Positions 42,999 to 50,825 of a DNA stretch of 64,000 nt are shown here, one piece after another. Each line of letters begins with the position of its first letter. The first letter of the stretch is position 1. Made by a program: the position numbers and the translations under genes. The notes beneath the pieces are model-generated. The model was not told where the DNA came from, ran no database searches, and saw nothing but the letters and a program-made list of their open reading frames with translations. This stretch comes from Billgrantia endophytica (GTDB lineage Bacteria; Pseudomonadota; Gammaproteobacteria; Pseudomonadales; Halomonadaceae). The stretch is from positions 18,558 through 82,557 of the forward strand of contig NZ_PNRF01000046.1 of assembly GCF_002879615.1 (NCBI RefSeq), read 5' to 3'.

Positions 42999-43641
42999 TC
43001 AGGAACGTATCCTTGTTCGCGCCGCCGGTGAAGTGATCCCCGGCCAAATCGTCAATCTCGGCATCGGGCTGCCGACCCGCCTGTCCCACTACCTGTCGGA
43101 AGAGATGGGGGTCCTGGTGCATTCCGAGAACGGCGTGCTGGGTTGCCGCCCACGCACCACGGGCGAAGCCCCCGACTTCGACATGATCGACTCCGGCGGG
43201 GCCTATATCGCCACCCGCCCAGGTGCCAGCGTGTTCGACAGTGCCATGTCGTTCGCCATGATCCGCCGCAGCCGGGTGGACATCACGTTCATGGGCGCCT
43301 TCGAGGTGGACGAGCTCGGCAACCTGGCCAACTGGAAGATTCCCGGAAAGTTCTCACCGGGCATCGGCGGTGCCATGGAGCTGGCCCAGAAGGTGAAGAA
43401 GCTGGTCATCCTCTGCTCGCACAACGACAAGCACGGCAACCCGAAGATCCTGTCCCGCTGTCGCCTGCCACTGACGGCGCCCGCCTGTGTGTCTCGCATC
43501 ATCACCGACAAGGCGGTGATGGACGTGACCCCGGAAGGCCTGGCTGTCGTGGATATCGCCGAGGGGCTTGGCGTGGTGGAGCTGCGTGCCGCCACCGAAG
43601 CGGAGCTGATCATCGACGAATCGCAGTTGGGGAGGTTCTGA
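42988..43641 (+). CDS. 3-oxoacid CoA-transferase subunit B (YodR-like)
   Basis: The 217-residue beta subunit contains the catalytic glutamate Glu47 in the motif SENGVLG (46-52), after IVNLGIGLPTRLSHYL. GGAYIATRPGASVFDSAMSFAMIR and the KIPGKFSPGIGGAMEL stretch are typical of the family. GGGGAGG lies upstream of the ATG. Its stop overlaps the deacylase start (TGATG at 43639-43643), showing strong coupling. Confidence 0.93.
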   Translation: MPSDQERILVRAAGEVIPGQIVNLGIGLPTRLSHYLSEEMGVLVHSENGVLGCRPRTTGEAPDFDMIDSGGAYIATRPGASVFDSAMSFAMIRRSRVDITFMGAFEVDELGNLANWKIPGKFSPGIGGAMELAQKVKKLVILCSHNDKHGNPKILSRCRLPLTAPACVSRIITDKAVMDVTPEGLAVVDIAEGLGVVELRAATEAELIIDESQLGRF

Positions 43642-44915
43642 TGCTCAACACCACCGAACGACGCATCGTGGAGCGCTGCGACGCGCTGATGGAAGACACC
43701 CTGGCGCTGACCCGCGACCTGGTGAAGGGATACAGCGTGCTGGGCCAGGAGCACGGCGCACTGGACACCATGGAAGCCTGGCTCGAGCGGCTCGGCATGC
43801 CGGTAACGCGGGTGCCGCTGGATGCCCCCGGCTTCGAGGCGCATCCGCACCGGGCGCCGACGACCTGGAGCAACGCAGGACGCTACAACGTCCTCTCGCG
43901 CCTCAACCCGGACGCCGGCGGCCCACACCTGGTACTCAACGGCCACCTCGACGTGGTGCCGGCCGAGCCCACCGATATGTGGAGCCGGCCGCCCTGGGAG
44001 CCCTGGGAACAGGATGGCTGGCTCTATGGTCGCGGTGCCGGCGACATGAAGGCCGGCATCGCCGCCATGGTCATGGCCGTCAAGGCCGTGAAGGAGGCCG
44101 GCGTCGCCATCGATTTTCCGCTGACCGTACAGACCGTGATCGAGGAGGAGTGCACCGGCAATGGTGCCCTGGCCTGCCTGCATCAGGGCTTCAGTGGGGA
44201 TTTCGTGCTGATCCCCGAGCCCTTCGGGGCCCGGATCTACAGCGGCCAGGTTGGCGTACTGTGGTTTCGCCTGCGCATCAATGGCGTGCCGGCTCATGTC
44301 CTGGACACCCGCGCCGGCAGCAACGCCATCGAAACCCTTCAGCAATACCTGCCCGCCTTCAAGACGCTGGAGGCAGAGATGAACGCCCTGCCCCGCCCCG
44401 AACCCTATGACTCGCTCGACCACCCCTTCAACCTGAGCATCGGCAAGATCGAGGGCGGCAACTGGGCTTCCAGCGTGCCGGCCCACGCCATTCTCGAGGG
44501 TCGGGTGGGATTCCCGCCCGGCATGACCCCCGGCTCGGTGATGGCACGCGTGCAGGCAGTGGTGGCGGATCGACATGCCGAGCTCGGCGGCGTGGACCCG
44601 TTGCCCGGCGTGGCCTTCCACGGCTTTCGCTCCGAAGGTCATCTCGTCGACCTGGAGGCACCAGGCGTGAAGCTGCTGAGCCGCTGCCATGAGGACCTGC
44701 TCGGCAGCCCGCCCGCCCACTATCTCTCGACCTGTACCACCGACCTGCGCGCCTTCCATGTCTCCGGGGCGATCAACGGCACCTGCTATGGACCGGTGGC
44801 AGAGCGCATCCACGGCGTCGACGAGCGGGTGAATATCGACTCCATCCGCCACGTGCTCACCACCTATGCCCTGTTCATCAGCCGCTGGGGCGCTGCCGGG
44901 AGGGCCTGCGCATGA
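43641..44915 (+). CDS. M20 family deacylase (ArgE/DapE/YodQ-like)
   Basis: The 424-residue metallo-amidohydrolase shows the di-zinc site of the M20 family: H102-x-D104 (NGHLDVVP), Asp135 in GAGDMKAGI, and the catalytic and bridging Glu pair in VIEEECTGNGA near 167-174. A dimerisation domain follows at about 205-320. It removes an N-acyl group from an amino acid or amine; in the yod-type pathway this would be deacetylation of 4-acetamidobutyrate or a related intermediate. It overlaps the CoA-transferase gene upstream by one base and the thiolase downstream by an ATGA junction. Confidence 0.9.
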   Translation: MLNTTERRIVERCDALMEDTLALTRDLVKGYSVLGQEHGALDTMEAWLERLGMPVTRVPLDAPGFEAHPHRAPTTWSNAGRYNVLSRLNPDAGGPHLVLNGHLDVVPAEPTDMWSRPPWEPWEQDGWLYGRGAGDMKAGIAAMVMAVKAVKEAGVAIDFPLTVQTVIEEECTGNGALACLHQGFSGDFVLIPEPFGARIYSGQVGVLWFRLRINGVPAHVLDTRAGSNAIETLQQYLPAFKTLEAEMNALPRPEPYDSLDHPFNLSIGKIEGGNWASSVPAHAILEGRVGFPPGMTPGSVMARVQAVVADRHAELGGVDPLPGVAFHGFRSEGHLVDLEAPGVKLLSRCHEDLLGSPPAHYLSTCTTDLRAFHVSGAINGTCYGPVAERIHGVDERVNIDSIRHVLTTYALFISRWGAAGRACA

Positions 44916-46093
44916 AAGACGTCTACCTGGTCGACTACGCCCGCACTGCCTTCACCCGGGCCCACCCGCGCAGGCCGGAGGTGGATGGCTGGGCCGATAC
45001 GCGCGGCGACGTGCTGCTCGGCAAGGTCATCGATGGCCTGCTCGAACGCGGTCATGTCGATGGCCAGGCGGTGGAGGATCTCAGCGTCGGCTGTGCCCTG
45101 CCGGTCAAGGAGCAATGGAGCTTCGGTGGCCGCTATCCCCTGTGGTTGTCGGAACGGCTGGGGCGCGACTGCGCATCGCGACAGATCGACCAGCAGTGTG
45201 GATCGGGGCTGGCAGCCCTGCGGAGTACCGCCCGGGAGATCCAGGCGGGCGCCGTGGAAGTCGGCATCGCCGGCGGCTACGAGAACATGAGTCGCGTCCC
45301 CATGGGGCCGGCCCTGTTCCAGGAAGGCGTACTGACCACCCCTGGCGTCTTGCAGGACGCCAGCCGGCTGGACCTTGAAGTGGCACTGAACATGGGGCTG
45401 ACCGCCGAACGCCTGGCCGACCTTGCCGGTATCGATCGCGAGGCGATGGATCGTTTCGCCCTCGAATCCCACCGGCGTGCCACCCGGGCCGAGGACCAGG
45501 GCCGCTTCGATGGCGAGCGCCTGGCATTGACCAACCTGGCCGGAGAAACGATCGGGCAGGATGCCAATATCCGCGCCGACACCAGCCTTGAACGACTGGC
45601 GGGGCTCGACCCGGTCTTTCGACAGGACGGCCGCGTCACCGCCGGCAACAGTTCTCCGCTGACCTCCGGTGCCGCCGCGACACTGCTGATGTCCCAGGCG
45701 GCGCTGACCCGGCATGGTGTCACCCCGCTGGCTCGGGTGGTGGGCTTCGCCGACTGTGGCGTCGACCCCGGGCAGATGGGTGCGGGCGCGGCCGCCGCCA
45801 TGGAAGGTGCCCTGGCACGCGCCGGCCTGAGGGCCGAGCAGATCGATGTGTGGGAGATCAACGAAGCGTTCGCCGCCGTGCCGCTACACGCGATGCGCAA
45901 GCTCGGAATCGACCCGGCCCGCCTCAACGTATGGGGCGGCGCCCTGGCGCTGGGTCATCCCCTCGGCGCCACCGGCATCCGCCTGGCCGGCACCCTGGCC
46001 CGCATTCTCCAGGCCCACGGGGGCCGTTACGGCGGTGCATCGGCCTGCATCGGAGGCGGCCAGGGTATCGCCATGATCATCGAACGCTGCTGA
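44912..46093 (+). CDS. Thiolase family protein (acetyl-CoA C-acyltransferase)
   Basis: The 393-residue thiolase has Cys96 in QIDQQCGSGLAALR, WEINEAFAAVPLHAM, the His in GHPLGATGIRLAGTL and the second Cys in ASACIGGGQG. It is only moderately like the thiolase at 9216. Placed directly after the CoA-transferase and deacylase genes with ATGA overlap, it most likely splits the 3-ketoacyl-CoA they make into acetyl-CoA and a shorter acyl-CoA. Bacillus subtilis yod lacks a thiolase in the operon, so its presence here completes the route. Confidence 0.92.
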   Translation: MKDVYLVDYARTAFTRAHPRRPEVDGWADTRGDVLLGKVIDGLLERGHVDGQAVEDLSVGCALPVKEQWSFGGRYPLWLSERLGRDCASRQIDQQCGSGLAALRSTAREIQAGAVEVGIAGGYENMSRVPMGPALFQEGVLTTPGVLQDASRLDLEVALNMGLTAERLADLAGIDREAMDRFALESHRRATRAEDQGRFDGERLALTNLAGETIGQDANIRADTSLERLAGLDPVFRQDGRVTAGNSSPLTSGAAATLLMSQAALTRHGVTPLARVVGFADCGVDPGQMGAGAAAAMEGALARAGLRAEQIDVWEINEAFAAVPLHAMRKLGIDPARLNVWGGALALGHPLGATGIRLAGTLARILQAHGGRYGGASACIGGGQGIAMIIERC

Positions 46094-46162
46094 CGCCTCT
46101 CTCGATCCGCTGCGCCGAGCCTCCCAACCGCTCGTATACCAACAACACCGGGACCCAAACCA

Positions 46163-46816
46163 ATGACGTCGTTTCTGAATGACTTGATCTCCACGTTTCC
46201 CGCCTTTATCAGGGCGGCCTGGATGACCTTGCAGATAACGGGGATCTCGCTGGCACTGGCACTGGTGATCGGCCTGGTCTTCGCGCTGATGAAGGTCTCC
46301 GGCATCAAGGCCTTGAGTGTCATCTACAGCGGCTACGTGGGCATCATTCGCGGCACGCCCCTGATCGTGCAGATCATGTGGCTCTACTTCGGGATCACCC
46401 AGATCGTGGTGCTCTCGGCCTTCTGGGCCGGCACCATTGCGCTGGCGATCCACAGTGGCGCCTATATCGCCGAGATCTTTCGCGGCTGTATCCAGTCCGT
46501 CGACCGCGGCCAGATGGAAGCCGCCGAATCGCTGGGCATGAAGCGCGGCCTGGCCATGCGCCGGATCATCCTGCCCCAGGCCTTCAAGCGCGCCATTCCC
46601 CCCATGGGCAACCAGTTCATCATCGGGCTCAAGGACTCCTCCCTGGTGGCCTTCATCGGCATCACCGAGATCTTCAGCCTCTCCATGGACAACGCCGCCG
46701 TCACCTTCAAGCAGCTCGAGTTCTATACCATCGCCGGCCTCTACTACCTGGCCATGGTCGCGCTCTTCACTTACCTCCTCAGCCGTCTCGAGGACCGACT
46801 GGATACCGCCAAATGA
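46163..46816 (+). CDS. Polar amino-acid ABC transporter permease
   Basis: The 217-residue membrane protein has about five membrane segments and the HisM/GlnP-type signatures: YSGYVGIIRGTPLIVQIMW, SGAYIAEIFRGCIQSVDRGQMEAAESLGM (the EAA loop that contacts the ATPase) and PPMGNQFIIGLKDSSLVAFIG. It follows the thiolase by 69 bp and overlaps the ATPase gene by ATGA. It likely works as a homodimer, as only one permease gene is present. The substrate is inferred to be that of the catabolic operon. Confidence 0.93.
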   Translation: MTSFLNDLISTFPAFIRAAWMTLQITGISLALALVIGLVFALMKVSGIKALSVIYSGYVGIIRGTPLIVQIMWLYFGITQIVVLSAFWAGTIALAIHSGAYIAEIFRGCIQSVDRGQMEAAESLGMKRGLAMRRIILPQAFKRAIPPMGNQFIIGLKDSSLVAFIGITEIFSLSMDNAAVTFKQLEFYTIAGLYYLAMVALFTYLLSRLEDRLDTAK

Positions 46817-47535
46817 TCAGCGTCAGCAACCTGCACAAGTATTTCGGCAAGCTCCATGTGCTCAAGGGCGTGGATCTCGAGGTCAAGGCCCGGGAAGTCG
46901 TGGTGATGATCGGCGCCAGTGGTTCCGGCAAGAGCACCCTGCTGCGCTGCCTCAATTTCCTGGAGATGAAGGATGAAGGAACCATCACCTTCGACGGCCG
47001 GGAGATCGATCCGACGACCACACCGCTCAACACGGTGCGCGAAAACGTCGGCATGGTGTTCCAGCACTTCAATCTTTTCCCGCACATGACGGTGCTCGAG
47101 AACGTCATCGAGGCGCCGGTACACGTGAAGCGCACTCCCAAGGCCCAGGCCATAGAGCAGGCCAAGCGGCTGCTCGACAAGGTGGGGCTCGCCGACAAGG
47201 GCGACGTCTACCCCGAAAAGCTCTCCGGCGGCCAGAAACAGCGCGTGGCCATCGCCAGGGCACTGGCCATGGAACCCTCGGTGATGCTCTTCGACGAACC
47301 CACCTCCGCCCTGGACCCGGAGCTGGTCGGCGAGGTACTGGAAGTGATGAAGGGGCTCGCCGCCGACGGCATGACCATGGTGGTCGTCACCCATGAGATG
47401 GGGTTCGCCCGCGAGGTCGCCGACCGGGTGGTGTTCCTTGACGACGGCACCATCGCCGAACAGGGCGACCCCGAAACCTTCTTCAGCAACCCGCAACATC
47501 CCAAGGCGAAGCAGTTCCTCAGTCGCGTGCTGTGA
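46813..47535 (+). CDS. Amino-acid ABC transporter ATP-binding protein
   Basis: The 240-residue ATPase has Walker A GASGSGKST at 34-42, Q-loop MVFQHFNLFPHMTVLENV, signature LSGGQKQRVAIARAL, Walker B VMLFDEPTSALDPE and the His switch THEMGFAREVADRV. It is the GlnQ/HisP type for polar amino acids. It overlaps the permease gene and is followed 74 bp later by the substrate-binding protein. Confidence 0.95.
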   Translation: MISVSNLHKYFGKLHVLKGVDLEVKAREVVVMIGASGSGKSTLLRCLNFLEMKDEGTITFDGREIDPTTTPLNTVRENVGMVFQHFNLFPHMTVLENVIEAPVHVKRTPKAQAIEQAKRLLDKVGLADKGDVYPEKLSGGQKQRVAIARALAMEPSVMLFDEPTSALDPELVGEVLEVMKGLAADGMTMVVVTHEMGFAREVADRVVFLDDGTIAEQGDPETFFSNPQHPKAKQFLSRVL

Positions 47536-47609
47536 CCCCGAAAGCCTTCGTCGCTGAAGCCGAAGGCAATCGCGAAGACGAAGACCCACCCAACCAAGAG
47601 GCAAACACA

Positions 47610-48380
47610 ATGAACAAGACGATACGCAGCCTACTCGCCGCTACCGGCACCCTTGCCGTGGTCACCACGGCAACGCTGATGCCCGTGGCCGCCGCCCAGG
47701 CCGAGCAGGAGACCTTCAGCTATGCCATGACCGGGCTCTACCCGCCGTTCAGCTATCGTGAAAACGGCGAACTGACCGGCTTCGACGTGGAGATCGGCCG
47801 TGCCCTTGCCGAAGAGATGGGCATGGAGGCCGAAGCGGTCGGCAACCCCTGGCAGACCTTGATCGCCGCCCTGCGCTCCGACCGCTTCGACGCCGTGATC
47901 GGCAGCATGGCGATCACCGAGGAGCGGCAGCAGCAGGTGGACTTCACCGACCCCTACTACAGCTCCGGCGCCCAGGTCTTCATCAGTGCCGACGATGAGG
48001 AGCTGACTTCCGTCGACGACCTGCGCGGCAAGACGATCGGCGTGCTGGTGGCCAGCAGCTTTGCCGATGCCGCCAAGGAGTACAGCGACGATCTCACCAC
48101 CTATACCGATGACGTGACCGCCCTGCGCGACCTGACCGTTCGCGGCCGGGTGGATGCCGTGATCACCGACCAGCTCGTCGGCGAGAATGCCATCATGAAG
48201 GCCAATCTGGCGGTGAAGCCGCTGGGCGAGCCCATCTACGTGGACGACATCGGCATTGCGGTGAACAAGGGCAACGAGGAGATGCTCGAGCGTCTCAACC
48301 AGGCCCTGGCCGCGATCAAGGAAAACGGCCGCTACGCCGAGATCAGCGAACAGTATTTCGGGCGTGATATCTCGCAGTAA
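47610..48380 (+). CDS. Amino-acid ABC transporter substrate-binding protein
   Basis: The 256-residue periplasmic protein has a Sec signal peptide ending AQA (cleavage after residue 31). The mature part matches the SBP family 3: YAMTGLYPPFSYRENGELTGFDVEIGRALAEEMG, FDAVIGSMAITEERQQQVDFTDPYYSSGAQVF, GKTIGVLVASSFADAAKEY and DDIGIAVNKGNEEML. Family 3 proteins bind polar amino acids or opines. It is the last gene of the beta-amino-acid operon and is followed by a terminator at 48403-48431. The conserved Arg that usually holds the alpha-carboxylate is not obvious in the expected place (YSSGAQVF, no Arg after the turn), hinting at a non-standard ligand. Confidence 0.93.
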   Translation: MNKTIRSLLAATGTLAVVTTATLMPVAAAQAEQETFSYAMTGLYPPFSYRENGELTGFDVEIGRALAEEMGMEAEAVGNPWQTLIAALRSDRFDAVIGSMAITEERQQQVDFTDPYYSSGAQVFISADDEELTSVDDLRGKTIGVLVASSFADAAKEYSDDLTTYTDDVTALRDLTVRGRVDAVITDQLVGENAIMKANLAVKPLGEPIYVDDIGIAVNKGNEEMLERLNQALAAIKENGRYAEISEQYFGRDISQ

Positions 48381-48402
48381 GGATCAGGGAGTACGCAAAC
48401 GC

Positions 48403-48431
48403 AGCGGGGAGGCAATGGCCTCCCCGCTTTC
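48403..48431 (+). terminator. Rho-independent terminator after the ABC transporter
   Basis: AGCGGGGAGG (48403-48412) and CCTCCCCGCT (48419-48428) form a perfect 10-bp stem with a 6-base loop, followed by a short TT tail. It lies 22 bp after the substrate-binding protein stop. Confidence 0.75.
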
Positions 48432-48480
48432 GTCATGCGCTCCGCTTCCCGCGACCTCTTCTCCAGCCTCAGCGGCCTGC

Positions 48481-48960
48481 TTATGAACGTCGCGCCCACC
48501 CGTCGATGAAGCGCTGCATGATATCAAGCGTTTCCTTGCTCACATGGTGCTCCATGCCCTCGGCATCGATTCGCGCTGTGCGATCGCTGACACCCAAAGA
48601 ACGAAGGAAATTCAACACGATGCCATGCCGAAGCCGAGACTCTTCGGCCATGGCCTTGCCGGCATCGGTCAGAAACAGCGAGCGATAGGGCTTGCTGATC
48701 ACCAGGCCCTGGTTATTGAGGCGGCGAACCATCTTGGCCACGGTCGCCTGGCTGACTCCCATGCGCATGGCAATGTCGGTGGATCGCGCTTCGCCCTGGT
48801 GTGTCAGCAAATCTCCGATCAGCTCGACGTAATCCTCCACAAGCTCGGTTTCATGGGCATCTCGAACGGCTGCATATTGCTGGGAATGCTGCTCGCAGGG
48901 AGGCAACGCATCAGGTATGCCGGGGCGGGCGGCAGAAGAGTCTTCAGGAAAATCGGTCAT
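48481..48960 (-). CDS. mntR: MntR-type manganese-responsive regulator (DtxR family)
   Basis: The 159-residue protein has a winged HTH at about 45-105 (LVEDYVELIGDLLTHQGEARSTDIAMRMGVSQATVAKMVRRLNNQGL) and a dimerisation/metal region with MAEESRLRHGIVLNFLRSLGVSD and DAEGMEHHVSKETLD, where the Glu and His of the manganese sites of MntR occur. No SH3-like third domain is present, as usual in MntR. The ATG at 48960 gives MTDFPEDSS; an upstream GTG adds about ten residues. It is divergent from a Mn/Zn ABC importer and a candidate operator lies between them. Confidence 0.92.
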   Translation of the reverse strand: MTDFPEDSSAARPGIPDALPPCEQHSQQYAAVRDAHETELVEDYVELIGDLLTHQGEARSTDIAMRMGVSQATVAKMVRRLNNQGLVISKPYRSLFLTDAGKAMAEESRLRHGIVLNFLRSLGVSDRTARIDAEGMEHHVSKETLDIMQRFIDGWARRS

Positions 48961-49035
48961 CCGTCGAATATAGCCAACCCGCACCCTCACTACAACTGAA
49001 TGCCAGCTCGCTGACGAAAAGAGTGGCTCGAAAAG

Positions 49036-49049
49036 TTAGCCTTGGCTAA
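49036..49049. promoter_or_regulatory. Candidate MntR operator
   Basis: TTAGCC-TT-GGCTAA is a perfect 6-bp inverted repeat with a 2-base spacer (extending to GTTTAG on one side). It lies between divergent mntR (start 48960) and the metal-binding-protein gene (start 49134), 76 and 85 bp from each start. Confidence 0.6.
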
Positions 49050-49133
49050 ACTACTTGCATACAGCTTATCCCTGTTCCATTGTTTATCAAACGTCACTCA
49101 TCTCACTGGCAAACCCGTCACAGGAAAGGGTCT

Positions 49134-50048
49134 ATGAAGAAACTCGAACAGATTCTTGCTATCAGCCTGTTGCCGCTGATCTGGCCGATAAGTGCCCAGG
49201 CGGAGGATGCGCTCTTGAAGGTGTCCGTCACCTTCTCGATTCTAGGCGATCTGGTCACGGCAGTAGCGGGTGAGGATGCCAGCGTCAGCGTACTGACCCC
49301 AGCTGGTGCGGAAGTGCACGAGTGGGAGCTGATACCCAGTAATTTCATGGCCCTCGAGAAGGCGGATGCCGTGTTCTATAACGGTTACAATCTCGAGCAG
49401 TGGGTCGGCCAGATCATGGCTACCGTGCGAGAAGGGGTACCCGTGGTGGCGCTGGCCAAGGCCTCCGGCTACCCGACACAGCCGATCGTGACCGGCGATT
49501 TTGCCGGCGACCCTGACCCACACCTGTGGATGGATCCCCGCGCGGCCGCAGCCTATGCCCATGCCATCGCCGATACACTCGGCGAAGCCGACCCCGACCC
49601 CGACGCCGCGGAGCGTTATCGCGCCCGCGCCGAGTCGCTAGCCGAATCGCTCCATGCGTTGCATGCCGAACTGGAGGACATTCTCTCCACCATACCCGAC
49701 GACCAGCGCTTGCTGATCACCAGCGAGGCAGCCTTCTCCTACTTTGCCGATGCCTACGGGTTCGAGCACGACGGTATATGGGGCACGAATTCCGAGGAGG
49801 AGGGAGCGCCTCGACAGCTCATGCGTATCGTAGAACTGGTTCAAGAGAGGCAACCCGACGCCATCTTCTGGGAAAGCACCATCTCCGATCGTCATGTCAG
49901 CGGCGTTGCCCGTGATACCAACGTCGCCACGGCCGGTCCACTTTACGTGGACTCTCTGAGCGAAGCCGGCGGCGTGGCTCCGGACTATCCCAGCATGATG
50001 CGCCACAACGCCACACTGCTAAGCGACACCCTGGGGGGCCCCCGGTGA
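49134..50048 (+). CDS. Manganese/zinc ABC transporter substrate-binding protein (cluster A-I)
   Basis: The 304-residue periplasmic protein has a signal peptide ending in AQA (about residue 23) and the metal-binding features of the family: VTFSILGDLV, His in AEVHEWELIPS, His in DPDPHLWMDPR, Glu in ITSEAAFSYFADAYG and Asp in LYVDSLSEAGG. STISDRHVSGVARDTN is closer to manganese binders of the SitA/MntC group than to ZnuA, and there is no His-rich loop. Together with MntR this supports Mn2+ uptake. AGGAAAGGG precedes the ATG. GTGA overlap couples it to the ATPase gene. Confidence 0.93.
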   Translation: MKKLEQILAISLLPLIWPISAQAEDALLKVSVTFSILGDLVTAVAGEDASVSVLTPAGAEVHEWELIPSNFMALEKADAVFYNGYNLEQWVGQIMATVREGVPVVALAKASGYPTQPIVTGDFAGDPDPHLWMDPRAAAAYAHAIADTLGEADPDPDAAERYRARAESLAESLHALHAELEDILSTIPDDQRLLITSEAAFSYFADAYGFEHDGIWGTNSEEEGAPRQLMRIVELVQERQPDAIFWESTISDRHVSGVARDTNVATAGPLYVDSLSEAGGVAPDYPSMMRHNATLLSDTLGGPR

Positions 50049-50797
50049 TCAGGAGTGACTGTCCGGCAATAGAGGCCCGTGGTCTCTATGCCGCCTATCA
50101 GGACCAGCCGGTGCTGAGCGATGTATCGTTGTCATTGCCACAGGGCGAGTGGACCGCCATCATCGGCCCCAACGGCGCGGGCAAGTCCACGCTGTTCAAT
50201 CTGTTGATCGGTAACCTCGTCCCGCTTCGAGGCGAACTCAGGGTGTTCAATGAGCCCGTTGCCCTCCATCGCCGAGCCGGACACATCGCTTATATGGCGC
50301 AGCGCGAGAACATGGAGTGGGATTTCCCCATTTCCGTTCGGGAAACGGTAATGACCGGTCGCTTCGGCCTCATGCGCGCCGACCCTCTATGGCGCCGGCT
50401 GCTCCCCCGGCGATGGTGGCACCCCAGCCATATGGCGGCCATCGATGCGGCTCTCGAAGCCGTCGACATGACCGCCTTCGCCAAGCGGCCGATAGGCGCA
50501 CTCTCCGGCGGACAGAAGAAGCGTGTGCTCCTGGCGCGGGCCCTGGCCCAGCAGGCCAGGATTCTACTGCTGGACGAACCCCTGGCAGGCGTCGACTCGC
50601 CAAGCGAATCCCTGATTCTCGACGTGCTGGACCGTGAACGGCAGTCGGGACGCACCGTGGTCATGGTGACCCATGACCTGCCCAGCACACGTCGCTACGC
50701 CGACCAGGTCCTGTTGATCAACCGCGTCGTAGTGGGAGCCGGGTCCCCTGCCGACATGCTGGACAATGCCATGCTGGCGCGCCTGGCGCTGGGCTAG
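50045..50797 (+). CDS. Manganese ABC transporter ATP-binding protein
   Basis: The 250-residue ATPase starts at a GTG overlapping the stop of the binding-protein gene. It carries Walker A GPNGAGKST, Q-loop YMAQRENMEWDFPISVRETVMTGR (typical of metal-type ABC ATPases), signature LSGGQKKRVLLARAL, Walker B LLLDEPLAGVD and the His switch in VTHDLPSTRRYAD. It energises the permease encoded 28 bp downstream. Confidence 0.95.
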   Translation: MIRSDCPAIEARGLYAAYQDQPVLSDVSLSLPQGEWTAIIGPNGAGKSTLFNLLIGNLVPLRGELRVFNEPVALHRRAGHIAYMAQRENMEWDFPISVRETVMTGRFGLMRADPLWRRLLPRRWWHPSHMAAIDAALEAVDMTAFAKRPIGALSGGQKKRVLLARALAQQARILLLDEPLAGVDSPSESLILDVLDRERQSGRTVVMVTHDLPSTRRYADQVLLINRVVVGAGSPADMLDNAMLARLALG

Positions 50798-50825
50798 GCC
50801 CCTCATGCCTTGAAGGAGGTACACG

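Noticed and set aside
43203..44852. Minus-strand 549-codon open frame
   Set aside because: It is antisense to the CoA-transferase B and deacylase genes, both of which have clear catalytic motifs and coupled starts.
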